Counted from the first letter of the stretch, positions 14,842-24,676 are shown. The stretch: DNA of 64,000 nucleotides from Pricia mediterranea (GCF_032248455.1 NZ_JAVTTP010000001.1:3160501-3224500); one strand, 5' to 3'. Notes: generated by a model not told the origin, from the letters alone. Numbers and translations are program-made.

Positions 14842-15548
14842 CCCTAAAGGACAAAAAACTGGCCTACAGGATCTACCTGTATCTGGGCGCTCTGTTCATC
14901 ACCTCCCTGGTCGTATCTAACCTGATTTTTCAAAAATTTTTTTATTGGAACCCCTTCGGACCGGTTGAGGTGTTCGGGGCTTCCATTTTCGAGATATCGG
15001 TTGGTGTGCTTCCCTATCCGATTACTTTTTTGATCACCGACCTTATTTCCGAGATCTACGGTAGAAGAAAGGCCAACCAAGTCGTTACGGCCGGAATTTT
15101 TGCCTCTCTTTTTTCCATGCTTATTATTTTAGTGGCGGAGGCGGCACCGGCCATAGAATCCTCTCCCATAAACGACAAAATCTTTACCCAGGTCTTCGCC
15201 CTTTCCCCGATTGCCGTGCTGGCCTCGATGATCGCTTACTTGTTCGCGCAGTACATCGACATCGGTATCTACCATTTTTGGAAAAAGCTGACCCGAGGCA
15301 GGTACCTGTGGCTGCGCAATAACTTTTCTACCTTCCTCTCCCAATTTATTGACACTTTTACCGTAGTCGGACTGCTCTGCGTTTTTGGCGTGCTGCCCTG
15401 GAGCATGTTCGTCGGATTGGTCATCAGTGGTTTTCTTTTTAAGGTTTTTATAGCATTCTTGGATACCCCTTTCCTCTATTTTTTCGTTTATATCCTAAGA
15501 AAACGCTTCCATCTTGCCGCCAACGAAGAAATACAACTCGAAGTATAA
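14838..15548 (+). CDS. Queuosine precursor transporter, YhhQ/QueT-like (VUT family)
   Basis: A 236-residue membrane protein with about six hydrophobic segments. Family marks are the early GASIFEISVGVLPYPITFLI followed by DLISEIYGRRKANQVV, and the later LWLRNNFSTFLSQFIDTF. Members import queuine precursors such as preQ0 or preQ1 for tRNA modification. It overlaps the sppA stop codon by 4 bp. No queuosine enzymes are nearby, so the substrate is assigned by family only. Confidence 0.88.
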   Translation: MTLKDKKLAYRIYLYLGALFITSLVVSNLIFQKFFYWNPFGPVEVFGASIFEISVGVLPYPITFLITDLISEIYGRRKANQVVTAGIFASLFSMLIILVAEAAPAIESSPINDKIFTQVFALSPIAVLASMIAYLFAQYIDIGIYHFWKKLTRGRYLWLRNNFSTFLSQFIDTFTVVGLLCVFGVLPWSMFVGLVISGFLFKVFIAFLDTPFLYFFVYILRKRFHLAANEEIQLEV

Positions 15549-15850
15549 TATTTGCACGGTTTGTGAGTTGTTATCGGGGAGAGCGTGGAAGAGTAGGGGC
15601 GGAGCAAAGAGCAAAGAAAAAAAACGTTAGAGCAAAGACTTCTGCCGGGGTTATTTAAATTTTCCGGGAAAATTAGCGGTTTAGAGATTGGGAACTTGAC
15701 ATTCTCCCCAGTTTGAATATCTGGTAGGAAAGCCCGGTGGTCGGATTGGAGAAACTTCGAATAGCACGAAGATTCCATGCTTCTCTAGCGTAGAGCTTGA
15801 CAGCAGCAATTTTTTTGCGCTGTAATCGAATTTTATAAGGATGAATTTTT
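15549..15850. other. Intergenic region with several small hairpins, upstream of the AsmA gene
   Basis: No gene. A purine-rich patch at about 15600-15645 has worn heptamers (GAGCAAA twice). Further on, CTTCG-N7-CGAAG (15755-15771) and CTCTA-GCG-TAGAG (15783-15795) form perfect 5-bp hairpins. The minus strand is open over 15673-15850, but that frame goes on as the shadow of the AsmA gene. A leader or a dispersed repeat is possible. Confidence 0.4.
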
Positions 15851-18580
15851 ATGAAGAAGAAGGCTTTAAAGATTATAGGAATTATTGTTTTGGTCATCCT
15901 CGCCATCCTCATTGCCGTTCCGCTTTTCTTGGAAGGCAAAATTGGCGATATCATCAAGAATAATGTCAACAATAATGTAAACGCTACTTTCGATTTCGAG
16001 GATGCCGATCTCAGTCTACTGGCGAGCTTCCCAAATGCGGAAGTGAGTCTGACCGGGGTGCGTTTGATAAACAAGGCTCCTTTTGAGGGAGACACGCTGT
16101 TTGCCTCCAATGAAGTAGCCTTGAAAATGGGAATAGGCGAACTGTTCAAGGGAGCGGACGACCCGATCGGAATCAAAAGTCTGGTCGTCGACGGCGCAAA
16201 ATTGAACATAACGGTCGATGAAGCCGAGAACGCAAGCTATGACGTAGCCTTGGAGTCCGACGCGAATCCTGAACCGGATGCCGGCAGTGGCGAGGGGTTC
16301 AAACTCGACCTGCAATCCTACGAAATCTCCGATGCCCGAATCGTGTACGATGATAGGGCAGCAGGCATGCGTTTTGAGATTTCCGAGATGCAGCACAAAG
16401 GCAGTGGCGACCTTTCCTTGGAGACCTCAGAACTGCAGACGACTACCGATGGACTCGTGTCCTTTGAAATGGATAGCACCAATTATTTGAACAAGAACAA
16501 GGTGCACCTCGATGCGCTTATCGGGGTGGATCTGAAACAGAACAAATATTCCTTCCTAAAAAACGAGGCCTTGGTCAATCAATTGCCCTTGGTGTTCGAT
16601 GGTTTTGTCAAGTTGAACGACGATGAAACCCAAGAAGTGGATATCAGCTTCAAAACGCCATCCTCCGATTTTAGGAACTTTTTAGCGGTCATCCCAAAAG
16701 AATATTCCAAAAACATCGAGAACGTAGAGACCACGGGCAATTTTACGGTAGAGGGGAAATTCAGCGGCATTGTCGATGAAACGCATATTCCTAAATTCAA
16801 GATCGATATCAATTCCAATAACGCTTCCTTTAAATATCCCGACCTTCCGAAATCAGTGACGAACATCCATATCGATACCAAGATCAACAACGATACGGGT
16901 ATCGCCGAAGACACTTATGTCGATCTCGACCGACTCTCGTTTATGATCGATCAAGACAAGTTCAATATGTCTGCCAAGGTCAAGGAGCTTTTGGGAAACA
17001 CCAAGGTGAACGCCCATATTGACGGGAAGATGAATCTGGCCAATGTGTCAAAGGCCTACCCCGTGCCGTCGGACTTGAATCTAAAGGGAATGCTATCCGC
17101 CGATATCAATACGGCATTCGATATGGCATCGATCGAGAATAAGCAGTATGAAAATACTGCGACTACGGGCAAACTGAGCCTGAAGGATTTTGAATATACT
17201 TCGGGCGATTTTGCCAACCCTATCACCTTGGGCACTAGCACAGTGACCTTTACCACAAAAGCCGTTACTCTGGAGCAACTGGAAGGGAAGACCGGTAAAA
17301 CAGATTTCAACGCCAAGGGAAGCATTGAAAATATGTTGGGCTATATGTTCAACGATGAAAAGGTAAGAGGTAATTTCGACCTGAAGTCCAACACCTTTTC
17401 CCTGAACGATTTTATGGTCGAGGAGACGGATAATCCACCCGCGGAAAAGACGGGGAAGTCCGACGATGAAAAGGAAGCTTCAGATTCAGACGAGAAGATA
17501 AAGATTCCCGCTTTTTTGGATGTAACCATCAATGCCGCCGCCAATACGGTATTGTACGATAATTTGATGCTCAAAGATGTAAGGGGAATCTTGCGGATCA
17601 AGGACGAAACGGCTACGCTTTCGAACATGACCTCCTCTATTTTCGATGGAAAAATGGCGTTCAACGGCGAGGTCTCCACGAAACAGGAAGATCCGACTTT
17701 TGACATGAAACTCGATATGAGCCAGCTTCAAATCGCGGAAACTTTCGAATCTTTGGAACTCTTTAAGGTCCTGGCACCAATCGCACAGATTTTACATGGT
17801 AACCTGGATTCAGATATTTCCCTTTCGGGAAACCTGACCGACGATTTGCTGCCCGATTTGATGACCCTGAGCGGTACTATTCTGGCGAACATCGAAACTG
17901 AAAAAATCGATACCGAAAAGGCCCCGTTGTTGTCGGCCTTGGACAGTAAACTCGACTTTATTGACTTGGATCAATTGGACCTGAAGGACCTAAAGACAAA
18001 ATTGTCTTTTGAAAACGGATTGGTTTCCGTCAAACCTTTTACCATAAACTATAAGGATATCGCCATCAACATCGACGGAGGCCACACCTTTGATAAAAAG
18101 CTGAACTATAAGGCGACGATGGAAGTGCCCGCCAAATACCTCGGGGGCGAAGTGAACAAACTATTGTCCCAGCTCGGGGAAGAAGACCTAGATAACCTCA
18201 CCATTCCCGTTGTCACGAATATCAAAGGTAACTATACAAGTCCCAGTGTCAGCACCGACCTTTCCTCGGGGGTAAAAAGCCTGACCGACCGGCTGATAGA
18301 AATCCAAAAGCAAAAACTCCTCGACAAAGGCAAGGACAAGGTCAAAGACCTGATCGGTGATGCCCTTAAAGGGGAGAAGTCGGAAAAAGACTCGACAAAA
18401 AATAGGGACGCGAAAGAGATAATAGGCGGACTCTTAGGCAAAAAGAAGCAAGATTCAACCTCGACCGTTAAAGATTCCGTACCTCCAAAAACCGAGGGGG
18501 ACGCCGTTAAGGAAACGGCCAAGGATATCCTCGGCGGTCTCTTTGGTAGCAAAAAGAAAGATAGCACGAAAAAGAAGTGA
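15851..18580 (+). CDS. AsmA-family protein
   Basis: A 909-residue protein with an N-terminal membrane anchor (residues 6-28, IIGIIVLVILAILIAVPLF) followed by a long, beta-rich periplasmic part, typical of AsmA/TamB-like bridge proteins thought to take lipids across the envelope. The N-terminal AsmA region (DADLSLLASFPNAEVSLTGV) and the C-terminal AsmA repeat (SLSGNLTDDLLPDLMTLSGT, then LDSKLDFIDLDQLDLKDL) are visible. The final 110 residues are lysine- and aspartate-rich and low in complexity, with two copies of a segment like KEIIGGLLGKKKQDSTS and KDILGGLFGSKKKDSTKKK. It stands alone, convergent with the reductase gene. Confidence 0.88.
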   Translation: MKKKALKIIGIIVLVILAILIAVPLFLEGKIGDIIKNNVNNNVNATFDFEDADLSLLASFPNAEVSLTGVRLINKAPFEGDTLFASNEVALKMGIGELFKGADDPIGIKSLVVDGAKLNITVDEAENASYDVALESDANPEPDAGSGEGFKLDLQSYEISDARIVYDDRAAGMRFEISEMQHKGSGDLSLETSELQTTTDGLVSFEMDSTNYLNKNKVHLDALIGVDLKQNKYSFLKNEALVNQLPLVFDGFVKLNDDETQEVDISFKTPSSDFRNFLAVIPKEYSKNIENVETTGNFTVEGKFSGIVDETHIPKFKIDINSNNASFKYPDLPKSVTNIHIDTKINNDTGIAEDTYVDLDRLSFMIDQDKFNMSAKVKELLGNTKVNAHIDGKMNLANVSKAYPVPSDLNLKGMLSADINTAFDMASIENKQYENTATTGKLSLKDFEYTSGDFANPITLGTSTVTFTTKAVTLEQLEGKTGKTDFNAKGSIENMLGYMFNDEKVRGNFDLKSNTFSLNDFMVEETDNPPAEKTGKSDDEKEASDSDEKIKIPAFLDVTINAAANTVLYDNLMLKDVRGILRIKDETATLSNMTSSIFDGKMAFNGEVSTKQEDPTFDMKLDMSQLQIAETFESLELFKVLAPIAQILHGNLDSDISLSGNLTDDLLPDLMTLSGTILANIETEKIDTEKAPLLSALDSKLDFIDLDQLDLKDLKTKLSFENGLVSVKPFTINYKDIAINIDGGHTFDKKLNYKATMEVPAKYLGGEVNKLLSQLGEEDLDNLTIPVVTNIKGNYTSPSVSTDLSSGVKSLTDRLIEIQKQKLLDKGKDKVKDLIGDALKGEKSEKDSTKNRDAKEIIGGLLGKKKQDSTSTVKDSVPPKTEGDAVKETAKDILGGLFGSKKKDSTKKK

Positions 18581-18650
18581 GCCGCCACAACGGTCGATGA
18601 CCATGGTGACCGTTCCGAATAAGCCAATTACGCGATAATCGAGATTTGAA

Positions 18651-18719
18651 TGCTCCGAGGCTTGCCTCGAAGAGCTACAACTATTTCCTTACGAAGGCCT
18701 CGGGGGCTTTGCGCCGAGG
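18651..18719. repeat. GC-rich hairpins between two convergent genes
   Basis: CGAGGC-TT-GCCTCG (about 18656-18669, with GCTC/GAGC flanks) and CCTCGG-N-CCGAGG (about 18702-18719) form two hairpins sharing the CCTCG/CGAGG core. The space between the AsmA and reductase genes is otherwise without genes. It could be a two-way terminator or a REP-like pair; there is no clear T tract. Confidence 0.5.
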
Positions 18720-18799
18720 TAGGTGACTTACTTACGCAATACGAATGTGGCCCCTCGTCTATGCTCGGGACACCTTTCCTTATTTTGGAATTGGGATTT

Positions 18800-19795
18800 T
18801 TAAACCTTCACGACCATTTTTCCTTTGTTCTTTCCTTCGAACAAATCGAGAAACGCCTGGGGAATATTCTTAAAACCCTCCACGATGGTTTCCTCATAGG
18901 TCAGTTTGTCCGCGCTAAGCCACTGGGCCAACTGCTGGGTAGCAGGACCGAATTCCCTTACATGGTCGCGTACTAGGAAACCTTGCATTCGCACCGTCTT
19001 TTTGACCATAATGCCCTCGTATCTAGGTCCTTTTGGTGTTTCGGTCATATTGTAAAGGGAAATGGCTCCACAGTTGATGACCCGTCCATCTTTATTGATG
19101 TTCTGCATGGCGGCATCGAGAATCTCACCGCCTACATTATCAAAATAGACATCGACGCCATCGGGACAAGCCTTGGCAACGGCCTGGTTCATGTCATCGA
19201 TGGTCTTATAGTTGATACCGTGGTCAAAACCGAACTTTTCTTTCATCAGTTTGATTTTTTCATCGGTTCCCGCGATTCCAACGACACGGCAGCCCTTAAT
19301 TTTTCCGATTTGCCCGACGGTACTGCCCACCGCCCCCGAGGCTCCCGACACCAACAGGGTTTCCCCTTCCTGAAGCTTGCCGATGTGCTCTAGACTGATA
19401 TAGGCGGTAAGTCCGGTGAGTCCCAGAATACCAAGATAGGCCGAGAGCGATGCCTTGTCCGGATCCACTTTGTTCAGACCATTTCCGGTAGCGGTTTGAT
19501 ATTCCTTCCAATCCAGCATTCCGTTGACAAAATCCCCTTTTTCAAAATTGGGGTTTTTCGATTCGACCACTTCGGCAATAATGCCGGATTCAAGGGGTTC
19601 GTTTAGCTGGAAAGGAGGAATATACGATTCTTCGTCCCGCATTCTGCCCCGCAGGTAGGGGTCTACGGAAACATACTTGGTTTTAAGAAGCATCTCGCCG
19701 TCCGCGGCCTGTGGCTTTTTTTCTTCGACAAATTCGAAATCCTCTAGTTCGGGCTTTCCTTTAGGTCGATTCTTTAAATGGATTACTTGGTTCAT
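18800..19795 (-). CDS. NADP-dependent medium-chain reductase, CurA/prostaglandin-reductase type
   Basis: A 331-residue zinc-independent medium-chain reductase. The N-terminal substrate domain has DPYLRGRM (about 46-53). The Rossmann core has LLVSGASGAVGSTVGQIGKI (about 145-164), and the end is QAFLDLFEGKNKGKMVVKV. Such enzymes reduce the double bond of alpha,beta-unsaturated aldehydes or ketones using NADPH, a detoxifying role in the cytoplasm. No Zn-ligand cysteines of classical alcohol dehydrogenases are present. It appears to be a single-gene unit. Confidence 0.9.
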   Translation of the reverse strand: MNQVIHLKNRPKGKPELEDFEFVEEKKPQAADGEMLLKTKYVSVDPYLRGRMRDEESYIPPFQLNEPLESGIIAEVVESKNPNFEKGDFVNGMLDWKEYQTATGNGLNKVDPDKASLSAYLGILGLTGLTAYISLEHIGKLQEGETLLVSGASGAVGSTVGQIGKIKGCRVVGIAGTDEKIKLMKEKFGFDHGINYKTIDDMNQAVAKACPDGVDVYFDNVGGEILDAAMQNINKDGRVINCGAISLYNMTETPKGPRYEGIMVKKTVRMQGFLVRDHVREFGPATQQLAQWLSADKLTYEETIVEGFKNIPQAFLDLFEGKNKGKMVVKV

Positions 19796-19893
19796 AACGT
19801 TTTACTTTTCTAAGTGGATGTTGAATGTAGCGTCAATCTTTGGCATCGATCGATGCTAAACAAGAGAATTGTATCTCATTCTGTGTTGCGGCT

Positions 19894-20004
19894 ATCCTGC
19901 AAGCGAACCGGTTAGGGTACCCGAATCTTCCCCGCACAACAGTATTCCTTCGTTGGCGTCCACGCTCAGCGCGTTGTCAGCGGCCTCCCGAATCTTCCCC
20001 ATGA
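19894..20004 (-). other. Doubtful 36-codon ORF with an internal 14-bp direct repeat
   Basis: ATG at 20004 opens a frame MGKIREAADNALSV to a TAG at 19894. It has a protein-like look but no known relative. The same stretch holds two exact copies of CCCGAATCTTCCCC (19920-19933 and 19987-20000), read in two different frames. It may be a small gene, a remnant, or chance. Confidence 0.2.
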
Positions 20005-20016
20005 TGGTATTCGTAC

Positions 20017-20059
20017 CCCTTTTTAGCCCCGTTTGATTTCGAAAGTGGGCTAAAAAGGG
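20017..20059. terminator. Long inverted repeat after the DUF2797 gene
   Basis: CCCTTTTTAGCCC (20017-20029) is exactly complementary to 20047-20059, with a 17-base loop. It lies 12 bp after the DUF2797 stop codon on the minus strand. The T run is within the stem and no T tract follows, so it is a terminator-like hairpin, not a textbook one. Confidence 0.5.
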
Positions 20060-20071
20060 CCAGAATCGTTT

Positions 20072-20866
20072 CTATAGTACCTCCAATCCCACAAAATATC
20101 CCTCGTTGCCCCGAACATTGAACACGGTGCCATCTTCAAAGATGAGATACTGTCCTTTAATGCCTTTTAAGACTCCGGAGAAGCTGGGGGTCTTGTCCAG
20201 ATTCAAGCTTTTGACTTTTTTTGGATATCGAAGCACGGGGAATTGCAAATGGGTTTCCGGACGTGATGCAATGAAATAATCAATGGCTTCGCCCGGGATA
20301 TATCCTTTTAATCTATCGCGCCAACCTACCAGATCCTCATCGTCTACTTCGTTGGTCAGCATCTTGCGCCAGTTCGTTTTATCGCCGACATGGTCTTTTA
20401 GCGCTACCTCGGTGATGCCCGCCAAGAAACGGTTGGGAGTCTCCACGATTTCGATGGCCTCGTGCGCGCCCTGATCGATCCATCGGGTCGGGATTTGCGA
20501 CTTTCGGGTCACTCCGACCTTGATATTGCTGGAGTTCGCCAAATAGACGATATGGGGCGTGAGCTGCACTTTCTTCTCGTATTCCAGGTCTCTATCTTCT
20601 TTGTCCAAATGTGCGGTACTCAGTTCGGGACGCATGATCCAGTCGCCCGCGGAGGGAATATCAAAAAAACAGTTTTTACAGAAACCTTGGCGATAAACGG
20701 GACGGTCTTCCCCACAATTCAAACATTGGTATTTGATAAAACGGATGCTCAATGCCCTGTTGAGTACTTGGTTGACATTTAAAAAATCATCCTCGAAAAG
20801 AAGGTAATATTGAATAGGATGTCCGACTTCGGATTTCATTTTTCGTAATACGCCTTCGTACTGCAT
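20072..20866 (-). CDS. DUF2797 family protein
   Basis: A 264-residue protein of a family common in Bacteroidota and some Actinobacteria, function unknown. It shows a four-cysteine set, CLNCGED and CKNCF (residues about 49-72), likely a small zinc site. Then come the family segments HIVYLANSSNIKVGVTRKSQ and PTRWIDQGAHEAIEI, the latter like a GIY-YIG-type fold. It diverges from the GH3 gene, with 46 bp between starts. Confidence 0.8.
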   Translation of the reverse strand: MQYEGVLRKMKSEVGHPIQYYLLFEDDFLNVNQVLNRALSIRFIKYQCLNCGEDRPVYRQGFCKNCFFDIPSAGDWIMRPELSTAHLDKEDRDLEYEKKVQLTPHIVYLANSSNIKVGVTRKSQIPTRWIDQGAHEAIEIVETPNRFLAGITEVALKDHVGDKTNWRKMLTNEVDDEDLVGWRDRLKGYIPGEAIDYFIASRPETHLQFPVLRYPKKVKSLNLDKTPSFSGVLKGIKGQYLIFEDGTVFNVRGNEGYFVGLEVL

Positions 20867-20912
20867 GTCTTAACTTTTACTTACTTTTATCCCGATAAAG
20901 ATATCCAAAATA

Positions 20913-22427
20913 ATGCCGATACCCATAGTAAATTCCATAGCCTCGTGGCTTTTGAAAAAGCGTTATCATCAAATTGAGCTTTTCCTTAAGTACCCCGTGG
21001 AAGTGCAGGAAGAGGTATTGCAGCAGTTGGTCGAAATAGCCGAGGACACTGAAATCGGGAAAAAGCACGGGTTCAAAAGCATTACCGACTATAACACCTT
21101 TCGCGAGCGTGTGCCCATCGTATCTTATGAAGAGATGCAGCCCTTGATCGAACGAACCCGCCGGGGCGAACAGAACCTGTTCTGGCCGACATCGATAAAG
21201 TGGTTTGCCAAGAGCAGTGGCACTACCGATGCCAAGAGCAAGTTTATTCCCGTTAGCTCGGAGTCTTTGGAAGATTGCCATTATAAGTCGGCGAAAGACC
21301 TGCTCTGTCTGTATTTGAACAATAACGAAAATTCCCAGCTTTTTATGGGAAAAGGCCTCCGGTTGGGCGGAAGCAAGGAACTTTACGAAGACAACGGCTC
21401 CTTTTTCGGCGACTTGTCCGCCATTCTTATTGACAATATGCCCCTATGGGCCGAATTTAGCAGCACCCCGAGCAATCGGGTCTCGTTAATGAGCGAATGG
21501 GAACAGAAGCTGAAGGCCATCATTAAGGAAAGTACCCAAGAAAACGTAACTAGCTTGGCGGGCGTCCCCTCTTGGATGTTGGTGTTGCTCAATCGTGTAC
21601 TCGAGGAAACCGGAAAGAACCATATTTTCCAGGTTTGGGAGAATCTGGAAGTCTATTTTCACGGGGGAGTCAATTTTAATCCCTATAAAGAACAGTATCG
21701 CAAACTCTTTCCCCGCAAAAATTTCAGATACTACGAAATATACAATGCGTCAGAAGGCTTTTTCGCTATTCAGGACCGAAACGCGTCCGACGAGCTCTTG
21801 TTGATGCTGGATTATGGTATTTTTTACGAATTCATTCCCATGGACAGCTATGGTACCGCCAGCCAACAAGCGATTCCGCTTTGGGAGGTGCAGACCGATA
21901 CCAATTACGCGATTATTATCACCACCAATGCGGGGCTATGGCGCTACCAAATCGGCGACACGGTACGTTTTACGTCAACGGATCCGTATCGGATCAAGGT
22001 TACGGGCCGCACCAAACACCATATTAATGTGTTCGGTGAAGAGTTGATTATCGAGAACGCCGAGGAGGCCTTGAAAACGGTTTGCCTAAAGACCGGGGCC
22101 GAGATTAAGGACTATACTGCCGGACCTGTTTTTATGGCCGGTAGGGAAAAAGGAGCCCACGAATGGATTGTCGAATTTCGTAAGCCGCCTCAAAATCTCG
22201 ATTACTTTACCGAGGTATTCGACAATGCCCTCAAAGCATTGAACTCCGATTACGAGGCCAAGCGGTATAACAATATCACCTTGAACATGCCAAAAATACA
22301 CGTTGCAAGGCAACAGTTGTTTTATGATTGGCTCAAATCGAAGGGTAAGCTCGGGGGACAGCACAAGATCCCCAGATTGTCCAACAAGCGGGATTACATC
22401 GAAGAATTGCTTCGAATGAACAAATAA
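20913..22427 (+). CDS. GH3-family acyl-adenylating protein
   Basis: A 504-residue protein of the GH3 family, named after plant auxin-responsive enzymes that join amino acids to acyl acids through an acyl-adenylate. The ATP-binding motif is visible as WFAKSSGTTDAKSKFIPVS (about 97-115), the middle motif as YEIYNASEGFFAIQD (about 271-285), and the hinge as GRTKHHINVFGEELIIENAE (about 368-387). Bacterial members are common in Bacteroidota; their substrates are unknown. No partner gene points to one. Confidence 0.88.
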   Translation: MPIPIVNSIASWLLKKRYHQIELFLKYPVEVQEEVLQQLVEIAEDTEIGKKHGFKSITDYNTFRERVPIVSYEEMQPLIERTRRGEQNLFWPTSIKWFAKSSGTTDAKSKFIPVSSESLEDCHYKSAKDLLCLYLNNNENSQLFMGKGLRLGGSKELYEDNGSFFGDLSAILIDNMPLWAEFSSTPSNRVSLMSEWEQKLKAIIKESTQENVTSLAGVPSWMLVLLNRVLEETGKNHIFQVWENLEVYFHGGVNFNPYKEQYRKLFPRKNFRYYEIYNASEGFFAIQDRNASDELLLMLDYGIFYEFIPMDSYGTASQQAIPLWEVQTDTNYAIIITTNAGLWRYQIGDTVRFTSTDPYRIKVTGRTKHHINVFGEELIIENAEEALKTVCLKTGAEIKDYTAGPVFMAGREKGAHEWIVEFRKPPQNLDYFTEVFDNALKALNSDYEAKRYNNITLNMPKIHVARQQLFYDWLKSKGKLGGQHKIPRLSNKRDYIEELLRMNK

Positions 22428-22552
22428 TTATGGATATTTACCGTTTAAGGTGCAAATTAGCGACAAGAACTTAACCCAATGTACCCCTATTGTTTCTGAA
22501 AATCGAAATTCTTAAGGATAGACGTACAAGCTAATTAAAACACGTAATTGTT

Positions 22553-23119
22553 ATGGCAGAAAGACTCGTCATTATTTCCGATATGTGGGGCGTAAAAAAG
22601 GGACAATGGATTACATCTTATCTCGCGTACCTACAGCAGTATTTCGATATTACCTTTTACGACAGCCAGCAATTGGCGCACTTGGAAGTACAAGTGCATT
22701 CCGAAGAAAATATTCTCAAGGCCTTTGTCGATGGCGGCATTGATACCGCAGCCGTCCATCTTTTGAAAAAAGAGAAAAAACCGGCCCACTATCTGGGTTT
22801 CGGCACGGGGGGTACTATCGCTTGGAAAGCCAACCTCGCGGGACTATCCATGAAATCGCTCTACACCGTCTCCTCGACTAGGATACGCGGCGAAAAGAAA
22901 AGGCCGGGTTGCAAGACCACCGCATTGTTCGGCGACTTGGACATTTATCGACCGAAATCAACATGGTACGAAGAAACGGGCTTGAAAGCCGAGCTGATCA
23001 AAGGTTTCGGCCATAAAATGTACACCGACGATAAGGTGATTCAAAAAGTCTGCTTGGATCTACTACGTTCGGTCACCCAAAAATCATGGGACCGGGAAAA
23101 ACGGGAAAAAGCGGTGTGA
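22553..23119 (+). CDS. Small alpha/beta-hydrolase-like protein, unknown function
   Basis: A 188-residue protein starting MAERLVIISDMWGVKKGQWI. The segment HYLGFGTGGTIAWKANLAG resembles a nucleophile elbow, but the usual Ser is replaced (G-F-G-T-G-G), so a classical hydrolase is doubtful. A late His (FGHKMYTD) is present. It reads as a compact soluble protein. It follows GH3 with 125 bp between. Repeats of the TTTATGAG-like octamer begin right after its stop codon. Confidence 0.6.
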   Translation: MAERLVIISDMWGVKKGQWITSYLAYLQQYFDITFYDSQQLAHLEVQVHSEENILKAFVDGGIDTAAVHLLKKEKKPAHYLGFGTGGTIAWKANLAGLSMKSLYTVSSTRIRGEKKRPGCKTTALFGDLDIYRPKSTWYEETGLKAELIKGFGHKMYTDDKVIQKVCLDLLRSVTQKSWDREKREKAV

Positions 23120-23440
23120 TTTGAGTTTATCAGTTTATGGGTTTAGGAATTTATGGGGTGTGATCTTTGACCGTACGACCCCTGATCCTCTTACTTGCAA
23201 AGCTGATAACGGAAATTAATTTCAAGGGCCCTACCACAGATGTTCTTGAAAGGTATCAATGAATTCTCCAGATTTATGACTTAGGCCATAAATCCGAACA
23301 CGATGGACTTAAGGGTGAAATTCCAACAAATGGCCGTACGTCAAGGTATAATGACCAATTGTCTTACGTCTTACGTCCTTTTGTCTTAAGTCAAGTTCTA
23401 AACTATTACAATTTTACCCTCAAATGTTGGTAGAACTGTT
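23120..23440. other. Gene-free stretch with 8-mer and 7-mer repeats
   Basis: Directly after the stop codon four 8-base units run in a row (GAGTTTAT, CAGTTTAT, GGGTTTAG, GAATTTAT; 23126-23157). Near the other end GTCTTAC occurs twice in tandem (23361-23374) with worn copies after it. No ORF, promoter pair or strong hairpin is seen in the rest. Confidence 0.6.
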
Positions 23441-24676
23441 TCAAGAAACCGCTTTCAATTTCTTGATTGTTTCATACGATAACTTATCTTCCGCGTAGGG
23501 CTTGGTAACCTTAAGTTCGGTCTCGTCGGTGCTTGGCATTTCGAACATGGCGTCGGTAAAAATAGCCTCGCACAAGGATCGTAGGCCCCTAGCTCCCAGT
23601 TTATATTCGATTGCTTTTTCCACGATGTAATCCAAGGCCTGATCGGTAATGCTAAAGCTGATATCGTCCATAGCGAAAAGCTTTTCATATTGTTTGATAA
23701 TCGCATTCTTCGGTTCGGTAAGAATAGCGCGTAGGGTAGTGGCATCCAATGGATTCATATGGGTCAAGACGGGCAGCCTACCAATAATTTCGGGAATCAA
23801 TCCGAATTCCTTAAGATCTTTTGGGATTATGTACTGTAGGATGTTGGTCTGATCTAGGGTTTCATCTGCCTTGGAAGCGCTATAGCCTACCGCCTGCATA
23901 TTCAAGCGCTTGGTAATGGCCCGTTCGATACCGTCAAAGGCACCACCGGCAACGAATAGAATATTTTCGGTATTTACCTCGATGAATTTTTGATCGGGAT
24001 GCTTGCGTCCACCTTTGGGCGGGACGTTGACCGTGGTACCTTCCAATAACTTCAAGAGACCTTGCTGTACGCCTTCCCCCGAAACATCGCGGGTAATCGA
24101 TGGATTGTCGCTCTTGCGGGCAATCTTATCGATTTCATCAATGAACACGATACCGCGTTCGGCCTTTTCCAGATTGTAGTCGGCCGCTTGAAGCAACCGG
24201 GTAAGAATACTTTCAACGTCTTCGCCAACATAGCCGGCCTCGGTCAATATAGTGGCATCAACTATGGCCAAAGGTACGTTGAGCATCCTGGCAATGGTCT
24301 TGGCTACCAAGGTCTTACCGGTACCCGTGTTGCCGACCATGATGATATTGCTCTTCTGAATCTCGATATCATCGTCTTTGGACTTGGGTTGTAACAGCCT
24401 TTTGTAATGGTTGTAAACGGCGACGGACATTACTTTTTTAGTCCGTTCCTGTCCGATGACATAGGTGTCTAAAAAATCTTTGATGTCCTGTGGCTTTTTC
24501 AGTATAAGTTCCGAAGAAAGGTCATTGGTCTTGGTCTGCCTCGATTCTTCGGTTACGATACCGTGGGCCTGTTCTATACAGCGATCACAGATATGTGCAT
24601 CGAGCCCTGCGATCAATAGGTTGGTCTCGGGCTTTTTCCTTCCACAAAATGAACACTCTAAATTTTCCTTCGCCAT
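23441..24676 (-). CDS. clpX: ATP-dependent Clp protease ATP-binding subunit ClpX
   Basis: A 411-residue AAA+ unfoldase that feeds proteins to ClpP. The N-terminal zinc domain has CSFC (8-11) and CDRC (30-33). The P-loop is GNTGTGKT (115-122), Walker B is [12 protein letters not shown], and the arginine-finger region follows [10 protein letters not shown] pore-loop GYVG is in [11 protein letters not shown]. It lies 184 bp after clpP on the same strand in the usual order tig-clpP-clpX. Confidence 0.97.
   Translation of the reverse strand: MAKENLECSFCGRKKPETNLLIAGLDAHICDRCIEQAHGIVTEESRQTKTNDLSSELILKKPQDIKDFLDTYVIGQERTKKVMSVAVYNHYKRLLQPKSKDDDIEIQKSNIIMVGNTGTGKTLVAKTIARMLNVPLAIVDATILTEAGYVGEDVESILTRLLQAADYNLEKAERGIVFIDEIDKIARKSDNPSITRDVSGEGVQQGLLKLLEGTTVNVPPKGGRKHPDQKFIEVNTENILFVAGGAFDGIERAITKRLNMQAVGYSASKADETLDQTNILQYIIPKDLKEFGLIPEIIGRLPVLTHMNPLDATTLRAILTEPKNAIIKQYEKLFAMDDISFSITDQALDYIVEKAIEYKLGARGLRSLCEAIFTDAMFEMPSTDETELKVTKPYAEDKLSYETIKKLKAVS

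Noticed and set aside
15673-16209. Minus-strand ORF of 178 codons
   Set aside because: Two thirds are antisense to the AsmA gene; the intergenic third is discussed as a possible repeat only.
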